DNA from: DASUPK01 sp963763955
Lineage (GTDB): Bacteria > Actinomycetota > Thermoleophilia > Solirubrobacterales > 70-9
DNA length: 64,000 nucleotides
NCBI GenBank assembly: GCA_963763955.1
Contig: CAVXQP010000024.1
Location: 1-64,000, forward strand
Direction of reading: 5' to 3'
Both the position numbers and the translations under genes were made by a program. Below are positions 17,736-27,106 of the stretch, one piece after another (the first letter of the stretch is position 1; every line of letters starts with the position of its first letter). The notes beneath the pieces were generated by a model that saw only the letters and a program-made list of their open reading frames with translations, was not told the origin of the DNA and searched no databases.

Positions 17736-18631
17736 AGCAACGAGGCATCGGCTGTATGCGGCTGGTGTCACGCGCCGCTGAGGCCGGCCCGACACGACGG
17801 CTTCGCGACCGAGCTCTGCGGCGTCTGCGGGGCGCGAACGACCTGGCCGGTGCCGACCGATGCAGAGCTCGAGTTCGCGTACGGGTCCTGGTACCGGCCG
17901 CAGGAAGGGACGCTTCAGGGGCCTCGGGGATCGCGCGCTCCGCGCCCTCCGCGGCCGGCTCGCAAGTCGCCTCGACCGGATCGCGCCCGCCGGGCCGATC
18001 CTCGACGTTGGATCCGGCGACGGCGCGCTGCTCGACGCGCTCGCCGCAGTCGGGCGGGATGCCATCGGGCTCGAGCGCCACTCGGAGCGGCCCGATGTCC
18101 GCGAGGCTGAGCTCTCGGACCTCGAAGGCCCCTTCGCCGCGATCGTGTTCTGGCACTCGCTCGAGCACCTGCGTGAAGCCGGTTCGGAGTTGGCGCGGGC
18201 GGTGCGGCTTCTCTCGCCGGGCGGCGTCATCGTCGTCGCGATGCCGAACCCGGCGAGCCTTCAGGCACGTGCGTTCGGCGAGCGCTGGCTCGCCCTCGAT
18301 CTGCCTCGCCACCTGGTGCACGTTCCGACGCCGGCGCTGCTCGCGCGCCTGCGGGAGCTGGGACTCGAGCCCACCAGGATCAGCTACCTGCGCGGAGGGC
18401 AGGTCGTCTTCGGCTGGCTCCACGGCCTCGTCGGCAGTCTGCCCTCCCACCCGGACCTCTACGACGCCATCCGCAAGCCCGGGGCGCGGCGTGCGCCGCT
18501 CCCGCCGGCGCAGAGGGCCCTCGCCCTGTCGGCGGCGGCTTTGGCCCTACCGGTGGCCGCTGTGATGCGCCGTCACCGAGGCGGGGCTACGACGCGGCGG
18601 CACTGTCTATGTGGAGGCGCGAAGTGCCTGA
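17694..18631 (+). CDS. SAM-dependent methyltransferase with N-terminal zinc-ribbon-like motif (two frameshifts)
   Basis: Starts MTLDSETAERPVPA. It carries four cysteines in two CxxC pairs (CGWCHAPL and CGVCGARTTWPVP), a zinc-ribbon pattern seen at the front of some sugar C- and O-methyltransferases. Then SWYRPQEG runs into an extra base near 17910. The next frame gives RFRGLGDRALRALRG and the SAM site GPILDVGSGDGALLDAL, then IVFWHSLEHLREAGSEL and LSPGGVIVVAMPNPASLQ. A second frame change near 18590 leads to the natural-looking end GGTVYVEARSA at the TGA 18629-18631, which overlaps the next gene. Both breaks look like single-base errors in an otherwise intact gene. Confidence 0.72.
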
Positions 18632-19409
18632 GGCGGCGCGCGAGGCCGAGCGCCGCGACGCGGAGGCGCCCACTCGCAGCAAGACGATCGTGGTGATGCC
18701 CGCGCTAAACGCGGCGAAGACGCTCGAGTTCACGGTGGGCTCGATCCCGCGCGACGTCGTCGACGAGGTCATCCTCGTCGACGACCGGTCCACCGATGAG
18801 ACGCTCGAGATCGCCCGCCGGCTCGACGTCAGCGTCGTCTGGCATCCCCACAACGTCGGGTACGGCGGGAACCAGAAGACGTGTTACCTCGAGGCCCTCC
18901 AGCGGGAGGCGGATATCGTCGTCATGCTCCACCCCGACGCGCAGTACGAGCCCGAGCTGATCCCGCAGCTGATCGAGCCGATCCGCGCTGGGGACGCCGA
19001 CCTGGTACTCGGCTCGCGCATGATGGTCGAGGGCGCGGCGAAGGAGGCCGGCATGCCCCTCTACAAGCGACTCGCCAACCGCTCCCTGACCGGCATCGAG
19101 AACGGCGTGCTCGGGACAGAGCTGACCGATCTGCACACGGGCTACCGCGCCTACAGCCGCGAGCTGCTGTTGACCGTGCCGTTCCTGCGGAATTCTCTCG
19201 ACTTCAGCTTTGATTCCGAGCTGCTCATGCAAGCTTCGCACTTCGGCTTCCGCATCGAAGAGGTCCCGGCGCGCACCCGCTACTTCGCGGATGCCTCCTC
19301 GGTGGGCTTCAGCGCCTCGACGGTCTACGGCCTGAAGACACTCTGGGCGGCCGCGCGCCTGCTGCTGCATCGGGCCCATCTCTTCCCCTCGCGGAAGTAC
19401 TCGCCGTGA
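18624..19409 (+). CDS. Family 2 glycosyltransferase, DPM1/polyprenyl-phosphate sugar synthase-like
   Basis: About 261 residues from GTG 18624. The GT-A domain shows TIVVMPALNAAKTLEFTV, EVILVDDRSTDETLEIAR, NVGYGGNQKTCYLEAL, the metal site MLHPDAQYEPELIPQLI and the acceptor-side block ELTDLHTGYRAYSRELL. These are features of polyprenyl-phosphate mannose/glucose synthases, which make the lipid-linked monosaccharide donors used by GT-C enzymes. No C-terminal membrane spans are present. It lies directly upstream of a methyltransferase and two GT-C-like membrane proteins, consistent with supplying their donor. Starts overlap at both ends, suggesting one operon. Confidence 0.82.
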   Translation: MPEAAREAERRDAEAPTRSKTIVVMPALNAAKTLEFTVGSIPRDVVDEVILVDDRSTDETLEIARRLDVSVVWHPHNVGYGGNQKTCYLEALQREADIVVMLHPDAQYEPELIPQLIEPIRAGDADLVLGSRMMVEGAAKEAGMPLYKRLANRSLTGIENGVLGTELTDLHTGYRAYSRELLLTVPFLRNSLDFSFDSELLMQASHFGFRIEEVPARTRYFADASSVGFSASTVYGLKTLWAAARLLLHRAHLFPSRKYSP

Positions 19410-20188
19410 GCCGGGCGTCGGCGAGCAACCCCGCGGTGACCGGGGAGAGGGTGACGACGCCCGCCGGCGGGTTCAACCCGACCTGGCAGCGCCACGTCGC
19501 GGCCTACGAGCAGTGCGCCTCTCTCCTTCCCGACGGGCGGATCCTCGACCTCGGCTGCGGAGTCGGGCACAGCTACCACCTGCTTGCGCCGCGGGAGACG
19601 GTCGGGGTTGACATCGACCCGGAGGCGCTCGCCGGGCAGGAGCGCGAGACCCACGTCGCGGACATGCGACAGCTGCCATTCCCTGACCATGACTTCGACG
19701 GAGTGCTTTCAGTGCAGTCCATCGAGCACGTTCCGGACCCCGAGCGGGTGCTCACGGAGGTGCACCGCGTCCTTCGGCCCGAAGGGACTGCCGTCTTTGT
19801 CACGCCCAACCGGCTGACCTTCGCGCGCCCCGACGAGATCATCGACCCGTACCACTTCGTCGAGTACTCGGCCGAGGAGCTGCGGCGGCTCTGCACCGGA
19901 TGGTTCGAGGCGGTGGAGCTGCGGGGCCTGTTCGGCTCCGGGCGCTACCTCGAGCTGGTCGTCGGCGAGCGCGTCAAGCTCGACCGCCTCCTAGGCCGCG
20001 ACCCGCTCAGGCTTAGGCGGTTCGTGCCGAGGACCGTCCGTCAACGCCTCTACGACCGGCTTCTCAGCCGGAACCGCCGGGACCAGGACCCGAGCGCGGC
20101 GGCCATCGGAACCGGGGACTTCGAGCTGCGCGATGAGTCGCTCGCCGAGTCCCTGGACCTGGTCGCAATCTGCCGCCGTCCGCGCTGA
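19406..20188 (+). CDS. Class I SAM-dependent methyltransferase
   Basis: 260 residues, GTG start overlapping the preceding stop. Motifs are GRILDLGCGVGHSYHLL (SAM binding), TVGVDIDPEAL, PFPDHDFDGVLSVQSIEHVPDP and VLRPEGTAVFVTPNRLTF; the RPDEIIDPYHFVEYSAEELR segment is typical of the Methyltransf_11 group in glycan clusters. The C-terminal ~80 residues are basic and may contact the lipid-linked acceptor. Coupled to the next gene through TGATG. Confidence 0.82.
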   Translation: MSRASASNPAVTGERVTTPAGGFNPTWQRHVAAYEQCASLLPDGRILDLGCGVGHSYHLLAPRETVGVDIDPEALAGQERETHVADMRQLPFPDHDFDGVLSVQSIEHVPDPERVLTEVHRVLRPEGTAVFVTPNRLTFARPDEIIDPYHFVEYSAEELRRLCTGWFEAVELRGLFGSGRYLELVVGERVKLDRLLGRDPLRLRRFVPRTVRQRLYDRLLSRNRRDQDPSAAAIGTGDFELRDESLAESLDLVAICRRPR

Positions 20189-21831
20189 TGGACCGGATCA
20201 GGCGCCGCGCCAGCGAGCACCCCGCCACCGTGCTCGCCGCGGCGGCCATGGTCGCCTCCGGCGTACTGCTCCTGCACTGGCTCTCGCGGCTGACCTTCTG
20301 GCGCGATGAATGGGACTTCCTCCTTCACCGCCGCTCTTGGAGCATCGGAACCTTCCTCGACCCCTTCGTCGAGCACCTGCTCGCAGCCTCGATCCTGATC
20401 TACAAGGTCGGGGTCACGACGCTCGGGATGGACTCGGCGCGGCCGTTCCAGGTGGTGTCGGTTCTGTTGTTCCTGCTTAGCGTCGCCCTGCTCTTCGTCT
20501 ATGCGCGGCGGCGAGTGGACGAATGGGTTGCCCTCGCCATGATCCTGCCGATCCTCTTCCTGGGGCCCTCCTGGGACGACCTCCTGTTCCCGTTCCAGAT
20601 GGCCCTCTTCGGCTCGATCGCGTGCGGCATCGGCGCGCTGCTCGCGCTCGAGCGGCGCGACCGGGCGGGAGACCTCGTCGCGATGGGCCTGCTGCTTGTA
20701 GGCCTCCTCTTCTCCGACCTGGGCATCCCATTCGTGGCCGCCGCGACGATCTTGGTCGCTGTGACGCCGGAGCGCTTCTCGCGCGCCTATGTAGTCGCGG
20801 TGCCCACCGCTCTTTGGCTCCTCTGGTACCTGGGCTGGGGGCACAACGCGGAGACGTTCGTCTCGCTCACCAACTTCGCGAGGTCGCCCACGTACATGCT
20901 CGACGGGCTGTCGGCCAGCATCGCGACCTGGGTGGGCCTTGGGACCCTCGCGTACGACGCCAGCCCGCTCGACTGGGGACGGCCTCTGCTGGTGCTGGCG
21001 CTGGGACTGGTGGCCTGGCGCATCTACGTCATCCGGCGACCCTCTGCTCAGCTTCTCGCCGCGGCCGTGCCACTGCTCGGCTTCTGGTTCCTGACCGCAC
21101 TCAACACCAACCCACTCGCCCCAGCCACCGCGGGCCGTTACCAGTACGTCGGCATCGTGCTGATGGCCCTGGTGGCCTCCGAGCTCGTGGCGGGACTGCG
21201 GATGCGGCGTTATGCCCTGGTTCTCCTCGTCCTGGCAGGCGTTGCGGCGGCGATGGTGAACGGTGTGCGGCTGCGCGACGCCGCCGGTGGCCTGGCCGGG
21301 ATCGCGCAGCAGGAGCGGGGAGGGCTGGGAGCCCTCGAGCTCGCGCGCGATCGGGTCGACCCCGGCTTTAAGCTCACGGAGCAGAACTCCGGGGTGGACT
21401 ACCTGGGGATCCTCGACGCCGGGTCGTACCTCTCCGCGATCGACGCCTACGGCTCCCCCGCCTACACCCCGACCCAGCTCGCCACCGCGCCGGAGCCGGC
21501 CCGGGTGGCCGCGGACATGGTCTCGGCCGCCGCCCTCGGGGTTCGCCTCACACCGGACGGTCAGGCCGAGCCCGGGACATGCCTTCCGCTCGATCCGCGT
21601 GCCGCGCCAACATTCGCCGTTCCGCCGCAGGGAATCGTGCTGACGGCCAGCGGATCCGGCACGCAGGTCTCGCTGCGGCGCTACGCCTCGGGGTCGTTCC
21701 CCGTGGCGCTGGGGACGCTCGCGCCGGGTGCAGCGGAGCTGCTCCGCATCCCGACCGACCGATCACCGAAGCCGTGGACCGCCCAGCTGAGCGGCGGCGG
21801 GCGCGTCACCGCATGCCGTGAGCGCCCATGA
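20188..21831 (+). CDS. GT-C-like polytopic membrane protein, paralogue 3 of 4
   Basis: 547 residues. Landmarks are LTFWRDEWDFLLHRRSWS after span 1, FLDPFVEHLLAASILIYKVG, TLGMDSARPFQVVSV, YARRRVDEWVALAMILPILFLGPSWDDLLFPFQ, WYLGWGHNAETFVS and AGRYQYVGIVLMALVASELVAG. The soluble C-terminal domain has AGSYLSAIDAYGSPAYTPTQLA, GTCLPL, SLRRYASGSFP, RSPKPWTAQLSG and a final VTAC. It has two acidic residues in the first loop (DEWD), where GT-C enzymes place their catalytic Asp. The four-base overlap with the next copy (ATGA) indicates a tandem duplication kept in one transcript. Confidence 0.72.
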   Translation: MDRIRRRASEHPATVLAAAAMVASGVLLLHWLSRLTFWRDEWDFLLHRRSWSIGTFLDPFVEHLLAASILIYKVGVTTLGMDSARPFQVVSVLLFLLSVALLFVYARRRVDEWVALAMILPILFLGPSWDDLLFPFQMALFGSIACGIGALLALERRDRAGDLVAMGLLLVGLLFSDLGIPFVAAATILVAVTPERFSRAYVVAVPTALWLLWYLGWGHNAETFVSLTNFARSPTYMLDGLSASIATWVGLGTLAYDASPLDWGRPLLVLALGLVAWRIYVIRRPSAQLLAAAVPLLGFWFLTALNTNPLAPATAGRYQYVGIVLMALVASELVAGLRMRRYALVLLVLAGVAAAMVNGVRLRDAAGGLAGIAQQERGGLGALELARDRVDPGFKLTEQNSGVDYLGILDAGSYLSAIDAYGSPAYTPTQLATAPEPARVAADMVSAAALGVRLTPDGQAEPGTCLPLDPRAAPTFAVPPQGIVLTASGSGTQVSLRRYASGSFPVALGTLAPGAAELLRIPTDRSPKPWTAQLSGGGRVTACRERP

Positions 21832-23531
21832 CATCTGAGGAGCTCCTTAGCGCAAGAAACGCCCGCATCCTTCTCGGGCTGGGGCTGGCCGCTTCCGGCG
21901 CGCTGCTGATCGCCTGGCAGTCACACCTCACTTTCCTGATCGACGACTGGGACCTGCTCCTCGCGCGCCGCGGGTTCAACGCGCACGCACTGCTCGATCC
22001 TCATGCGCGGCACCTGATCATCGGGCCAGCGCTCATCTACAAGGCGATTCAGGCGACTGTCGGAATGGACTCGATCCTTCCCTATGCGGTCGCTGCCATC
22101 GGGTCCTTTCTCGCAAGCGTGCTCCTCCTCTTCATCTACCTGAGCAGGCGCGTCGGAGACTGGGTCGCGCTCGCCGCGGTGCTGCCGGTACTGGTGATGG
22201 GCACGGCCTACCAGGACCTCCTCAGTTCGTTCCAGATCTGCTACTCCGCCTCGGTTGCGTTCGGCATCGGCGCCCTTCTCGCGATCGAGGGCGCCAACCG
22301 CCGCGGCGATTTGGTCGCCTGTGCGCTGCTGGTCGCCTCGCTCGCTTTCGCCGAGATCGCCATAGCGTTCGCCGCCGGCGTGCTCGTCGCCATCGTCCTG
22401 CAGCGAGGGCCGTTGCGGCGCGCCTGGATCATCGTGGTCCCGGTCGTGCTGTACGCCATCTGGTACTTCATCTTCGAGGCCTACTCGAAGGTCCCGAGCA
22501 GTGTGTCCGCGCACAACCTCGCGACAAGTCCGCCGTACGTGCTCGACGGCTTCGCGAGCAGCATCGCCTCCCTGTTTGGCTTGGGAGCGCCTCTGGAGCT
22601 TTCCGGGACAGGGGCGCTCGGTTGGGGGCGCCCCCTGCTTGTGGCGCTCGTCGCGGCGAGCATCTGGGTGCTGTGCAGGCGCACCCCGACGCGGCGCTGG
22701 ATCCTCGTCGCCCTGGCGGTCGGGATCACATTCTGGTTCACCACCGCGGGCAACTTCGGCTTCGGCCGGCCGCCCACTGCCTCGCGGTACCAGTACGTCG
22801 GAGCCGTCTTCGTGTTACTGATCGCCGGCGAGATCGCCGCTGGCTGGCGGCCGGGGTGGCGCGCGATCTTGGCGACATTTGCGGTGGCGGGAGCGGCTGC
22901 GCTCTCCAACCTCGCGATCCTGCACGACGGCTATCGCACCTTGACGGGCCGCTCGACGGTCGTGCGGGGCGGGCTCGGGGGACTGGAGGTGGCCGCCGAC
23001 CGTGTGAACCCCGACTTCGTCCTCACCCCCGCGAACTCCGACTTTTTCTACCTCAGCCAGGTGACGGCGGGCCCGTATCTCTCCGCGTCGGCGAAGTTCG
23101 GCTCCCCCGCCTATTCGCAGAGTGAGCTGGCGAGCGCCCCGGAGTCGGCCCGGGAAGCCGCCGACAAGGTGCTCGCCGCGGCCCTGCCCGTCAGCCTGCG
23201 GCCGGGCGGCGTGCAGCCCCCATCGGGTGGCGCTCCGCCGCGCGTGGTGGGACCGCCGAACGCCCGGTCCTCGATGAAGGGAAGCTGCGTGACGGTGAGA
23301 GGCGTCGCGGGGGCGCCTCCGATCCTCGCGCTGCCGCCTGGCGGCGTCGTCCTGAGGACGCCCGGCCTCGCTCCGCGCGCGCTGCTGCTCCGTCGCTTCG
23401 CTTCCGGGTTCCCGGCGTCCGCCGGGACGCTGCGCGGGACGGCGAGCCTGGTCATTCCGACCGACCGCTCGAGCCGTCCGTGGCAGTTGCAGGTCGCGGG
23501 CTACGGACCGATCACCGCCTGCCCGTTGTGA
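21828..23531 (+). CDS. GT-C-like polytopic membrane protein, paralogue 4 of 4
   Basis: 567 residues, ATG overlapping the previous stop. It contains LTFLIDDWDLLLARRGFN, LLDPHARHLIIGPALIYKAI, TVGMDSILPYAVAAIGSFLA, YLSRRVGDWVALAAVLPVLV, VVLYAIWYFIFEAY (lacking the GWGH of its relatives), SRYQYVGAVFVLLIAGEIAAG, AGPYLSASAKFGSPAYSQSELA, GSCVTV, LLRRFASGFP, RSSRPWQLQVAGYGPITACPL. It resembles paralogue 1 most closely, including a Pro-rich stretch (PPSGGAPPRVVGPP) before the first C-terminal cysteine. A truncated methyltransferase remnant follows on the opposite strand. Confidence 0.72.
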   Translation: MTSEELLSARNARILLGLGLAASGALLIAWQSHLTFLIDDWDLLLARRGFNAHALLDPHARHLIIGPALIYKAIQATVGMDSILPYAVAAIGSFLASVLLLFIYLSRRVGDWVALAAVLPVLVMGTAYQDLLSSFQICYSASVAFGIGALLAIEGANRRGDLVACALLVASLAFAEIAIAFAAGVLVAIVLQRGPLRRAWIIVVPVVLYAIWYFIFEAYSKVPSSVSAHNLATSPPYVLDGFASSIASLFGLGAPLELSGTGALGWGRPLLVALVAASIWVLCRRTPTRRWILVALAVGITFWFTTAGNFGFGRPPTASRYQYVGAVFVLLIAGEIAAGWRPGWRAILATFAVAGAAALSNLAILHDGYRTLTGRSTVVRGGLGGLEVAADRVNPDFVLTPANSDFFYLSQVTAGPYLSASAKFGSPAYSQSELASAPESAREAADKVLAAALPVSLRPGGVQPPSGGAPPRVVGPPNARSSMKGSCVTVRGVAGAPPILALPPGGVVLRTPGLAPRALLLRRFASGFPASAGTLRGTASLVIPTDRSSRPWQLQVAGYGPITACPL

Positions 23532-23540
23532 GCGCCCGCG

Positions 23541-23766
23541 GAAACTACTCTTAGCCGGTCAGTCTCGCCCGGACCGCAGCCGACGTCGAGGAAGGATGCG
23601 GCGCTCGTCGACTCGCCGATGCGGTCGCGGACGAGCTCGATCAGCGCCTCGGCCTCGCCTGCGTGAAGAAGTCGAGGTCAGCGCGAACGAATGAGATCGA
23701 CTCCTCTAGGGCCTCGCGGTAGTCGTCGCTGTATTCGTCGAAGTCGACCTGGGGCGGCTGCGCCAT
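23541..23766 (-). pseudogene. 5' fragment of a SAM methyltransferase
   Basis: From ATG 23766 it reads MAQPPQVDFDEYSDDYREAL, then EESISFVRADLDFFTQ. A one-base change near 23650 continues as EAEALIELVRDRIGEST and FLDVGCGPGETD, the SAM-binding glycine motif. Similarity ends right there, at the junction with the end of the preceding gene. Only the first ~75 residues of a methyltransferase survive. It is head-to-head with a second damaged methyltransferase. Confidence 0.6.
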
Positions 23767-23780
23767 ACGGGCCAGGCTAG

Positions 23781-24146
23781 ATGGATCTCACAGACTCTAG
23801 GCTGCGCGCGATGGCACGCCAGGACGCGACCAGCGTCGAGCAGAACGCGGAATTCTTCCTCCGCGACAAGCACGGCCGCGACGCCGCGGAGCTCGACGCC
23901 TACCGGAACATCCGGGAGGCACTGACCCGCGAGGTGGCCGGCACCAACCTCCTGCTCGACGTCGGCAACGGCGGCGTGTTCGAGTACGACACCACCGAGG
24001 TCGAGCGAATCGTGGCGGTGGACCTCTTCCTCGACCGCATCCCCTTCGGCGGCTGCTTGACGCAGTTCGGGCGGCGTTGGCCTGCGGAGCTGACCCCAGC
24101 GCGCGCAGTGCTGATCGTCGGGCGCAAACGGGCGGCCGATGTCTGA
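23781..24146 (+). CDS. Methyltransferase with internal deletion
   Basis: 121 residues. The front half is a normal methyltransferase N-terminus (AYRNIREALTREVAGTNLLLDVGNGGVFEYD with motif I, then RIVAVDLFLDRIP). The end, LTQFGRRWPAELTPARAVLIVGRKR, looks like the usual last strand of such enzymes. The ~100 or more residues normally between them (motifs II and III) are missing although the frame is intact, so an in-frame deletion is inferred and activity is doubtful. The ATG at 23811 is an alternative start. The stop overlaps the next gene. Confidence 0.6.
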   Translation: MDLTDSRLRAMARQDATSVEQNAEFFLRDKHGRDAAELDAYRNIREALTREVAGTNLLLDVGNGGVFEYDTTEVERIVAVDLFLDRIPFGGCLTQFGRRWPAELTPARAVLIVGRKRAADV

Positions 24147-26278
24147 ATCGGAGGAGCAAGCCCTCGTGGGGGCGCGCACGGAGCGCGGGGGTGGGACCGC
24201 TCCGGCAGGCACTGCTGCTCGGCTTCGTTGGCGCCGCTCCATCGCCGCCGAAGACCTCGCCTGGCTGGCCTTGCCGGGCATGGCGTTGGCCATTGCCGCC
24301 GCGTTCGCCTGGCTGGCGCCCCCGCTTTCAAACCTCTACCCGTCGCCTGCCCATGACGTGTTCGCGATTTGGCGCACGGCAATCAATCCCGAGCCTCTCG
24401 AGGAGGTGCGCTCGGTGATCGCCCTATCGGCCCCCGTTTTCCTGGCGGCCATCGTCGTCGCCGTCGGCACCCGGTCATCGGGCCGTCCGGCACTCGACCC
24501 TTTCATCATCGCCGTCCAGGTCGCTGCCGCGGGTCTGCTCGTGGTGGCGGTGCTTCGCCAACCGCAGGTGCCCTTCTTCCTGCGACCGGACTGCTGCGAC
24601 CGCTATCTCGTCTCGAACCCGGACCTGGTCGCCGGCGTCGTGATCGGCGTCCTCCTGACGGCCGTGGCTGTGCGACCGCCGGAGCGGCTCCTGCCGGCAT
24701 CGGTCCGCGACGCGCTCGAGCGCGTTCGCCGCCTGCATTGGCTCGCTCTCCTGATCGCCATCGCGGTAACGCTCATCTGGCTGCTGCCCGCCGTCAACAC
24801 CGACGGCACGCTCGCCAGTGCCGGGAGCCTGCCCTCGACCCACATTCCCGTGCAGGGTGAGGACTACTTCGCTGCGGTGAACGGACGCACGCCCCTGGTC
24901 GACTACATCTCCTGGTACGCGAACCTGCTGCCGATCCTGCTCGAGCCGATGCTGAAGGCGGTCGGCCCCTCGATCACCTCCCTGTCGATCAGCATGTGCG
25001 TGATGTCCGCGATCGCGATGGCGGCGATCTACTGCATGTTCGTGCAGGTGACCCGAGGCGCCTGGAGCGCGCTGGCCCTCTATGTCCCCTGGGTCGCGTT
25101 GAGCATGTATCCCTGGAGCGATACCGGGACACATCGCGAGTTCAACGGCATCTACTACGGCGTCTTTCCCGCCCGCTACTTCGGCCCATTCCTGCTTGCC
25201 TGGCTCTGCGCGCTGTGGCTGCGAGGCCGGCGAATTCCGATCTTCGCCTTGTTCGGCTTCGCCGGTTTGATTGTGCTCAACAACTACGAGTTTGGCGTCG
25301 GGGCTCTGCTGGCGCTGATCGCCGCCGTTGTGGCCGGATGGGATCGGAGCCTGCCGATGCGCCGCCGGCTGACCGATCTCGTCCTGCAGGGGGGCGCGGG
25401 CCTCCTCGCCGCGCTCGCGCTCGTTTGCACCATCACGTTGGCTCGTACCGGTGAGTTGCCGAATTTCTCATTGCTCACCTACTACAGCCGGTTGTTCCTG
25501 CGGGAGTCGTTCGGCCTCTGCACCGATGTCCTCGCTGGGGCTTCACTGGGCGCTCTACGCGACCTACTCGGCAGTGCTCGTCCTCGCCGCCGTCCGGTAC
25601 GTGCGCAGGGAGCCGGACAGGGTCCTGACCGGGACGCTCGCCTTCTCCGGCGTGTTCGGCCTGGTCACCGGCATGTACTTCGTCGGCCGCTCCCTCCAAA
25701 TCCAGTTGATCCTGCTGTTCCCGGCCTGGGGGCTCGCGCTGGCGCTGGCGGCATGGACGGCGGCCACCTCACTGAGGGCGGCGAACTCGGATCGGGTGCG
25801 CCTCCGACGCCTATTGATCCCCGCCTGCGCTGCCTTGATCGGCTTCGGGGTGATGGTCGCGGCGATCGCCCGCCTGCCCCAGCCTCAGCAGCAGATCGAT
25901 CGACTGAGGGCCGGGGGCAGAGCGCCGGACCTGAAGCCGGTGGAGCAGCTGGTCGAGTCCTGGACCACCCCAGGCGAACACATCCTCCTCATCGGCACCA
26001 CGCCCGAGCACCTGATCGCCGATCGCTCGCATGTGGTCAACGTCTCTCCCGTCGATGGGATCACGGCGCTCATCTCGCCAGCAGAGGCCGACCGTTCCAT
26101 CGACCAGCTCAAGGACGAGGGCGGGAACCTGGTGATCGAGCGTGTCAGCGCTCCACCGCCCACCGGCTTCTTCCGCATTCCCGAATTCGCGGAGATTCTC
26201 CGGCAACGGGGCTACGCCCTCATCGCAGAGGATCCGACCCTCCACATCCGCGTCTGGCGGCGAACCACCCCGGGCTGA
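24139..26278 (+). CDS. Large polytopic membrane protein, possible GT-C glycosyltransferase (one frameshift)
   Basis: About 713 residues over two frames. The first frame (24139 to about 25515) has multiple membrane spans and an outside loop HIPVQGEDYFAAVNGRTPLVDYISWYANLLP. It also shows YPWSDTGTHREFNGIYYGVFPARYFGPF and a NNYEFGVGALLALIAAVVAGW segment. After SRLFLRESFGL an extra base shifts the frame. Protein resumes as APMSSLGLHWALYATYSAVLVLAA and runs to 26278 with a soluble end (PGEHILLIGTTPEHLIADRS). It is not a member of the four-copy family. The acidic outside loop and many spans again suggest GT-C. It ends 21 bases before the next gene. Confidence 0.65.
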
Positions 26279-26299
26279 CGCGGTTCTACGATTGCCGCG

Positions 26300-27100
26300 A
26301 TGGAGGGACAATCCGCAGCTTCCCCGCCGGCCTGTCCACAGGAGGTCCTGGTGATCCTGCCCGACGACTGGCGCCTCGACGGTGGTCCGTCGCTCGACCT
26401 GGACCAGGCGGTCGAGGGCACTGGGGCGCCGCCGACGTCCCCGGCGGATGCCTCGTTTCGGTTGATCTGGTCGGCGTCCAGCTTCATGGCGATCGCTGAC
26501 GGATGGGCCGAGTGGCTGCTCGAGACAGGGCGGCTGCTTACAGAGGACGGCATCGTGGTCATCCGCCTGGCCGAGCGGGAAGGCTTCGAGCGGCTCACCG
26601 GCGAAGCCTGGGACGAATCCCTGATCGGGATGACGGTGCTCGACGCGATGGAGGAGGCACCCCAAACGGCCGTCTTCCACTCCGACTGGTGGCTCCACTC
26701 GCATTGGGGTAGGGCGTTTGAGAACGTCGAGCTGCTCGAGCACGATGGACTGCGGCACGCACTGCTCAGCCGACCGGTGGCCGGGATGGCGGCGGACCAA
26801 CTCGAGCGTCCCGCCGAGGGCGACGAGCGCGAGCTGGCGGCGGCGAGCGCGAACGCTTCCTACCTGCGCTCCCAGCTCGATCTGCTGGCGAAGCGGCACC
26901 GGCACCAGCTCGCCGAGCAGCGGGAGGAGATGGGCCGCGAGCTGATGCGGCGATCGTTCTCGGCCGCCGACCTCGAATGGGCCCGCCGCGGCCCCGGCTC
27001 GCCCGCCACGCTGGCGGCAGCGGAGTACGAGGCGACGACGAGCTGGCGGCTCACCCGACCACTCCGGGCGCTCGGCGCGATGGTCCGCCGCCTCAGGTAG
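26300..27100 (+). CDS. Degenerate methyltransferase-like protein with coiled coil and SWRLT tail
   Basis: 266 residues. Residues ~50-100 (FRLIWSASSFMAIADGWAEWLLETGRLL and DGIVVIRLAE) match the motif II-III region of glycan-cluster methyltransferases. The N-terminal part has no glycine-rich SAM motif, so catalysis is doubtful. A charged helical stretch (about 180-225, LRSQLDLLAKRHRHQLAEQ) could form a coiled coil. The last residues, EATTSWRLTRPLRALG, carry the SWRLT-x-PLR motif that is also at the end of the protein at 30763. Might be a scaffold or acceptor-binding subunit; function unknown. Confidence 0.55.
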   Translation: MEGQSAASPPACPQEVLVILPDDWRLDGGPSLDLDQAVEGTGAPPTSPADASFRLIWSASSFMAIADGWAEWLLETGRLLTEDGIVVIRLAEREGFERLTGEAWDESLIGMTVLDAMEEAPQTAVFHSDWWLHSHWGRAFENVELLEHDGLRHALLSRPVAGMAADQLERPAEGDERELAAASANASYLRSQLDLLAKRHRHQLAEQREEMGRELMRRSFSAADLEWARRGPGSPATLAAAEYEATTSWRLTRPLRALGAMVRRLR

Positions 27101-27106
27101 GACCCG

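Noticed and set aside
17640..18230. N-terminal 197-residue extension of membrane paralogue 2
   Set aside because: Arg/Ser/Pro-rich, antisense to the methyltransferase, and absent from the other three paralogues; GTG 17639 gives the family length.
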